The translations under genes were made by a program, and so were the position numbers. A stretch of 64,000 nucleotides of DNA from contig OZ234493.1 in assembly GCA_965153455.1 (NCBI GenBank), forward strand, positions 13,692,213-13,756,212, given 5' to 3'. Of this stretch, positions 60,549 through 64,000 are shown one piece after another. Each line of letters starts with the position of its first letter. The stretch's first letter is position 1. This stretch comes from Sphagnum compactum (Eukaryota; Bryophyta; Sphagnopsida; Sphagnales). The notes beneath the pieces were generated by a model, which was not told where the DNA came from, searched no databases, and was given only the letters and a program-made list of their open reading frames with translations.

Positions 60549-61330
60549 ATTAACCCTCAAAGTAATCTTATTTCTCAAAAAGATTTAACCCCAGATTAAT
60601 CTTATTTCCCACTAGTAAAAACAAAATTTATGAACAGTAAACTTTGGCACTTGGAGCACAAAGAGATTTCAAGTCGAGAGAGAGAGAGACAAAGGCTACG
60701 CACGAGAAAGTAACAGACTGGGTGGAAGAGAGAAAGAGACTCAGCAAGAGAGCTAGCGAAAGAGAGAGAGAGAGAGAGAGAGAAGAACAAATCAGGTCTC
60801 AAATCTCAAATTGGCAGGAGTGATGTGGCCTCACTAGCTCTGTCCAGCGCTTGTTTTTCTTGTCACATGTCTTTAGGCCATGCATGGTTCTGCATAGAAC
60901 CAGACAGCATGGTTCTCCGCGTTTTTTTTTCCATGAGGCAAAACAACTTAGGTAAATGTTCTTTTATTTCACGATCTTTTTTTATTTTTTGCAGCAGCAG
61001 CCCAGCGAAATCGAATTCTGAACTTTATAGGTATAATAGACCACTGGGATAGATTCAGGCGCTGAAAGAAGGATGCTTTCTTTTTTATTTGATTAACTTT
61101 CACAGGCAAAAAGTCAGACTCTGCGGCCGAGCCACACGGTTCTCCGCACGGCTGCACTGTCAGGACCAGAAAGGGCGCCGGCCAGTGCTAGATGGGGGGG
61201 GGGGGGGGTGGGGTATTTAGCCTCTCGCCTCCTCAAACACTGGTCACTAACTTTTGACCGGGTCACTAATAACTCACTATTTTTAATCTGGACTGCGTCA
61301 GTAATGGGTTGGGTAGCAGTTGATTCCCAG
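60549..61330 (+). repeat. Segmental or transposon repeat, copy 2 (first copy 53476-54575)
   Basis: The less mutated partner: GCACGAGAAAGTAACAGACT here against ACATGAGAAAGTAATAGATT in copy 1. It contains a pure AG run at 60760-60783 and a G tract at 61194-61214. Its CpG sites are better preserved. No reading frame of note. Confidence 0.7.
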
Positions 61331-61820
61331 TAACTTCGTACAGGTGGAAAATGCCTTGCGTGCTGTGCCCACCAACGCCTGCTTTTTCAACACATCCACT
61401 AATTTCTCTTTCGTAAAGATGTGAGGCCCAGGAAGCGCTCATTATTTCATTGCCCCCAGCGTGTCACTCGTGCCTACCGATATCAGCGTCAGGGGCAAAT
61501 TTGACTTTGTCAAATATCTGCCTGGTTTTTCAAGACAAATAAGAAAGAGTTGTGAGAAGAAGAGTTTATGAAGAAAGGGGAGGAAAGGAGTAAGAGAAGA
61601 GTGTGGAAATTTCAGGGGATTGCGAAGAGGAAAGGCATCATATGTCCCCAGAGCTATAGGAAAGATCAGGTTCTGTGAATCTGTGTTGTGATGAAGACAC
61701 TTTAAAACATGTATGCTTTTTGAGAGGGTAAAAGACTTCTGGCAGGTTTTAGGAGAGCAGAAAGGGAAGAGAAAACATATACGAGAGGAGTTAATGAATG
61801 CAGTTTGAGTGGTGGGAGGT
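61331..61820. other. Presumed upstream region of the hydrolase gene
   Basis: Purine-rich from about 61545 to 61800. No clear TATA box; a TTTAAAA word lies at about 61701. Nothing else recognised. Confidence 0.4.
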
Positions 61821-64000
61821 ATGGAAAATTCATTCTCTCACTGTAAGAGAAAAGATGATGTTTCACAAGGACCACCAAAAAAAAGAAAAGGAGATGTTAT
61901 GCAGATCCATGATGTGATCGACACACCTCCAGTCATGGGTGAAAATACACCTTCAAGCTCTAGACAAGGCACCCATGTGGTGCGTCCTCTTGATTTTATG
62001 ATTGACTTGTTTTGCACATCTCTCTTTCTTGGGTTTTTTGAAGTTACATGTTGAAATTTGATATTAGTTTATGAGCTTCCTTGCTGAATACGAATAATTT
62101 TGCTTGTTTTTTTGTTGCATCATTTAAATCAACCAATATGGAATGAAATGATATCAAAACAAACTCTTACATTTGGGATTCATTTTGCTATAACAAGTAA
62201 AATTAGTGGAAGGAAAATTTGTCAATTGGCATTGACTATGTTCATATATAAAATTTGTAAGGATTGCAACTTTCAATGTAGATTGTGAGTAACTCCAAAG
62301 TGGTTTAAATCCAACAACATAATTATTAAAGAATTCTCTTGGACATAATTCTTGTGATTGTGTCCGAATTTTTTAAGAATTGAAACCCTTGCTGGCCATA
62401 ATTTGTGGAAAAAGTAGTGAAATGAAAATGAATTAGATTAATTAGGTGGTTTAATTAAAGAACCCAAAATTTGAAGATTTCAATTTTTAACATCACTCCT
62501 TGAATTTATTGGCTAATATTCCATCATACCATTATGTTATGATATTCAATTATAGAATTATATTTTGAAACTTACTTTGCATGTAAATGATCTTCTTTTG
62601 TGATTCAGTTGACTTTTTGAAAGAAAATTAACAACCCTAAAAAAATTGCAAATATGGGAATGGAATCAAAATTTAAATTTAAATGATGTTGCAAAATGAA
62701 TATAGTATTGTTTAATTCATAGATTATTGTCTTGTTCCACTTTACATTTTCAATGAACTATATGTATTTTGTCAAATATTGTGATCGTACACTTCAGGAG
62801 TTTTGCATTTCTTTGATTTTATGTAGAATCAAATTATTTTCAAGACTTATTTGATGAATCTTGTTGACATTTATTTTTTTGTCTTTTGCAGAAATATCCG
62901 GTGCATGATTTAAGTCCTAATTGCACTTCAAAGAACCTGAATTTGACCATCATTTTTTTCCATGGGATTGTTAAAGGGATTGATGATGATTGGAAGCAAA
63001 CATGGACAACACACCCCATCAATGGTAAAGAAGAATGCATATGTTGGCCACAAATTTGGATCCCAAAGGACTTGAATGACAATGTCAAAATTTTGTTGCT
63101 ATCATATGATTCTAATGTTGTGGCAAGTGTCCATAATGATGTGACTGAAATTGGTCGAAACCTCATTCAAAGCTTGGTTACAAATTCAAGGTGTGACAAT
63201 TTCCTTATGTATTGGCACTTTATTTTTCATTGTGTGTTTCAATTAAAGATAATTGACTGAGTTTTGACATCTTTCAATAAATTGTTCATGTGGAACATTA
63301 TTGTGGTACATTATCTTGAACAATTTGGAACTTTCAAATCCATTGAAGAGAACATGAAATGGGGCTTTGGTGTTAATTCTCATGTTGAGATGAATTCTTA
63401 ACAAAGTTTATGTTCACATTATCAAGTTGTGGGAATCCAATTTGGTTGTAGTGACAATTTGTTACGAAAGTTTTTGAAGTTTCATCTTTGGCACTCGAAC
63501 TAAATTTAATTACCTATATAATTTATTGAATTTGAATCCAATTTGTACCTATATTTAATCTCATATATATATATATATATATCTTACTTCCAATTTCCTA
63601 CATTCTATTATTTGAGTTAAATTGTCAATGTAACACATAAAAACTTATCTATACATTAACACTTGGAAGTGAATGCCTACATGCTTTTGCATAATAACTT
63701 ATTTACCCACATGTGATTCAAACATTTTATATGTAAATTTTTGAAAGAAAATGTAAAATGAAAAATAACTTGCAAACAAATATGTTATGGACTTATGGCT
63801 TAGGTTGTTGTGGTAATTGACAATTTGCACCAAATACAATATATGATTTTGTGACTATTTATACATGTACAGTACCATTAAAAATGTTTTGATGCATTTT
63901 TGGTGCATTTTGAAATATTTTGTAGGTATGAAACGCTTTGGGACAAACCAATAGCAATGGTCGCTTATAGTTTCGGAGGTCTTGTCCTCAAGAGCTTGGT
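61821..64000 (+). CDS. Alpha/beta-hydrolase gene, 5' part, runs off the window
   Basis: The secure exon is 62892-63190 (GCAG before, GTGTGA after). It codes KYPVHDLSPN, then NLNLTIIFFHGIVKG, ECICWPQIWIPKDLNDNVKI, LLLSYDSNVV and TEIGRNLIQSLV. The next exon starts at 63926 and joins in frame: RYETLWDKPIAMVAYSFGGL, with the nucleophile elbow AYSFGG. This is a SERAC1/DUF676-like alpha/beta hydrolase with HG oxyanion-type loop and Ser nucleophile. A likely first exon is 61821-61979, with a Lys/Arg patch PPKKRK and GENTPSSSRQGTHV; its donor (GTGCGT) is weak and the start is less certain. Similar hydrolases in bryophytes can precede NB-ARC and repeat domains, but that part would lie beyond 64000. 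The catalytic Asp and His are also outside. Possible roles are lipid or ester hydrolysis or immune signalling. Confidence 0.72.
63563..63583. repeat. (AT)n microsatellite in the hydrolase intron
   Basis: About ten AT units within the intron 63191-63925 of the hydrolase gene. Confidence 0.85.

Noticed and set aside
53476-61330. Reading the 53.5 and 60.5 kb copies as the two LTRs of one retrotransposon
   Set aside because: The matching blocks are interrupted by different middles, lack TG..CA borders and a primer site, and the DNA between holds a non-LTR element and no gag or pol of LTR type.

Overview
The window is nuclear DNA of a land plant, most likely a seed-free one (bryophyte, lycophyte or fern). 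Evidence: plant spliceosomal introns, a secreted class III peroxidase, short TTTAGGG-type telomere-like runs, a HET-domain gene of the kind best known from fungi, and the start of an alpha/beta-hydrolase gene resembling the hydrolase that precedes NB-ARC in some liverwort resistance proteins. The species cannot be fixed from the sequence. The background is very AT-rich; gene starts and one retroelement stand out as GC- and CpG-rich islands.

Supported host genes, left to right: a three-exon class III peroxidase (5689-7087, +); a 5'-truncated, fungal-like three-helix membrane protein (about 8131-8908, +); an intronless HET-domain protein (18302-20434, +); a six-exon DeSI-type (PPPDE) SUMO isopeptidase with a heat-shock-element-like promoter motif (29688-32338, +); and an alpha/beta-hydrolase gene running off the right edge (61821-64000+, +). 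They are far apart and form no operon or visible pathway.

Most of the rest is transposon debris. I see a Helitron helicase relic (1.0-2.0 kb, -), a hAT transposase relic (25.8-27.2 kb, +), and a decayed multi-exon or TE-borne gene of a plant DUF7869-like family (34.3-36.9 kb, -). A non-autonomous CACTA element (37275-39941) has terminal inverted repeats and a TGA target duplication and splits a 173-codon frame. An 800-bp inverted-repeat foldback lies at 45.65-47.76 kb, with a short Helitron (47836-48624) directly after it. A foldback MITE lies at 52.4-52.9 kb. A GC-rich non-LTR retroelement (56388-59321, -) has reverse transcriptase, a zinc knuckle and a restriction-like endonuclease, and is bounded by a 14-bp target duplication. 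It sits inside a tandem repeat next to a second Helitron-type 3' end.

Tandem arrays are unusually common: periods of 94, about 178 (exon/intron-like), 55, 52, 80, about 112-115, 25, 47, 24 and 55 bp, plus microsatellites. Several dispersed repeats occur twice or three times in the window, and one pair (53.5-54.6 kb and 60.5-61.3 kb) differs largely by C/G-to-T/A changes.
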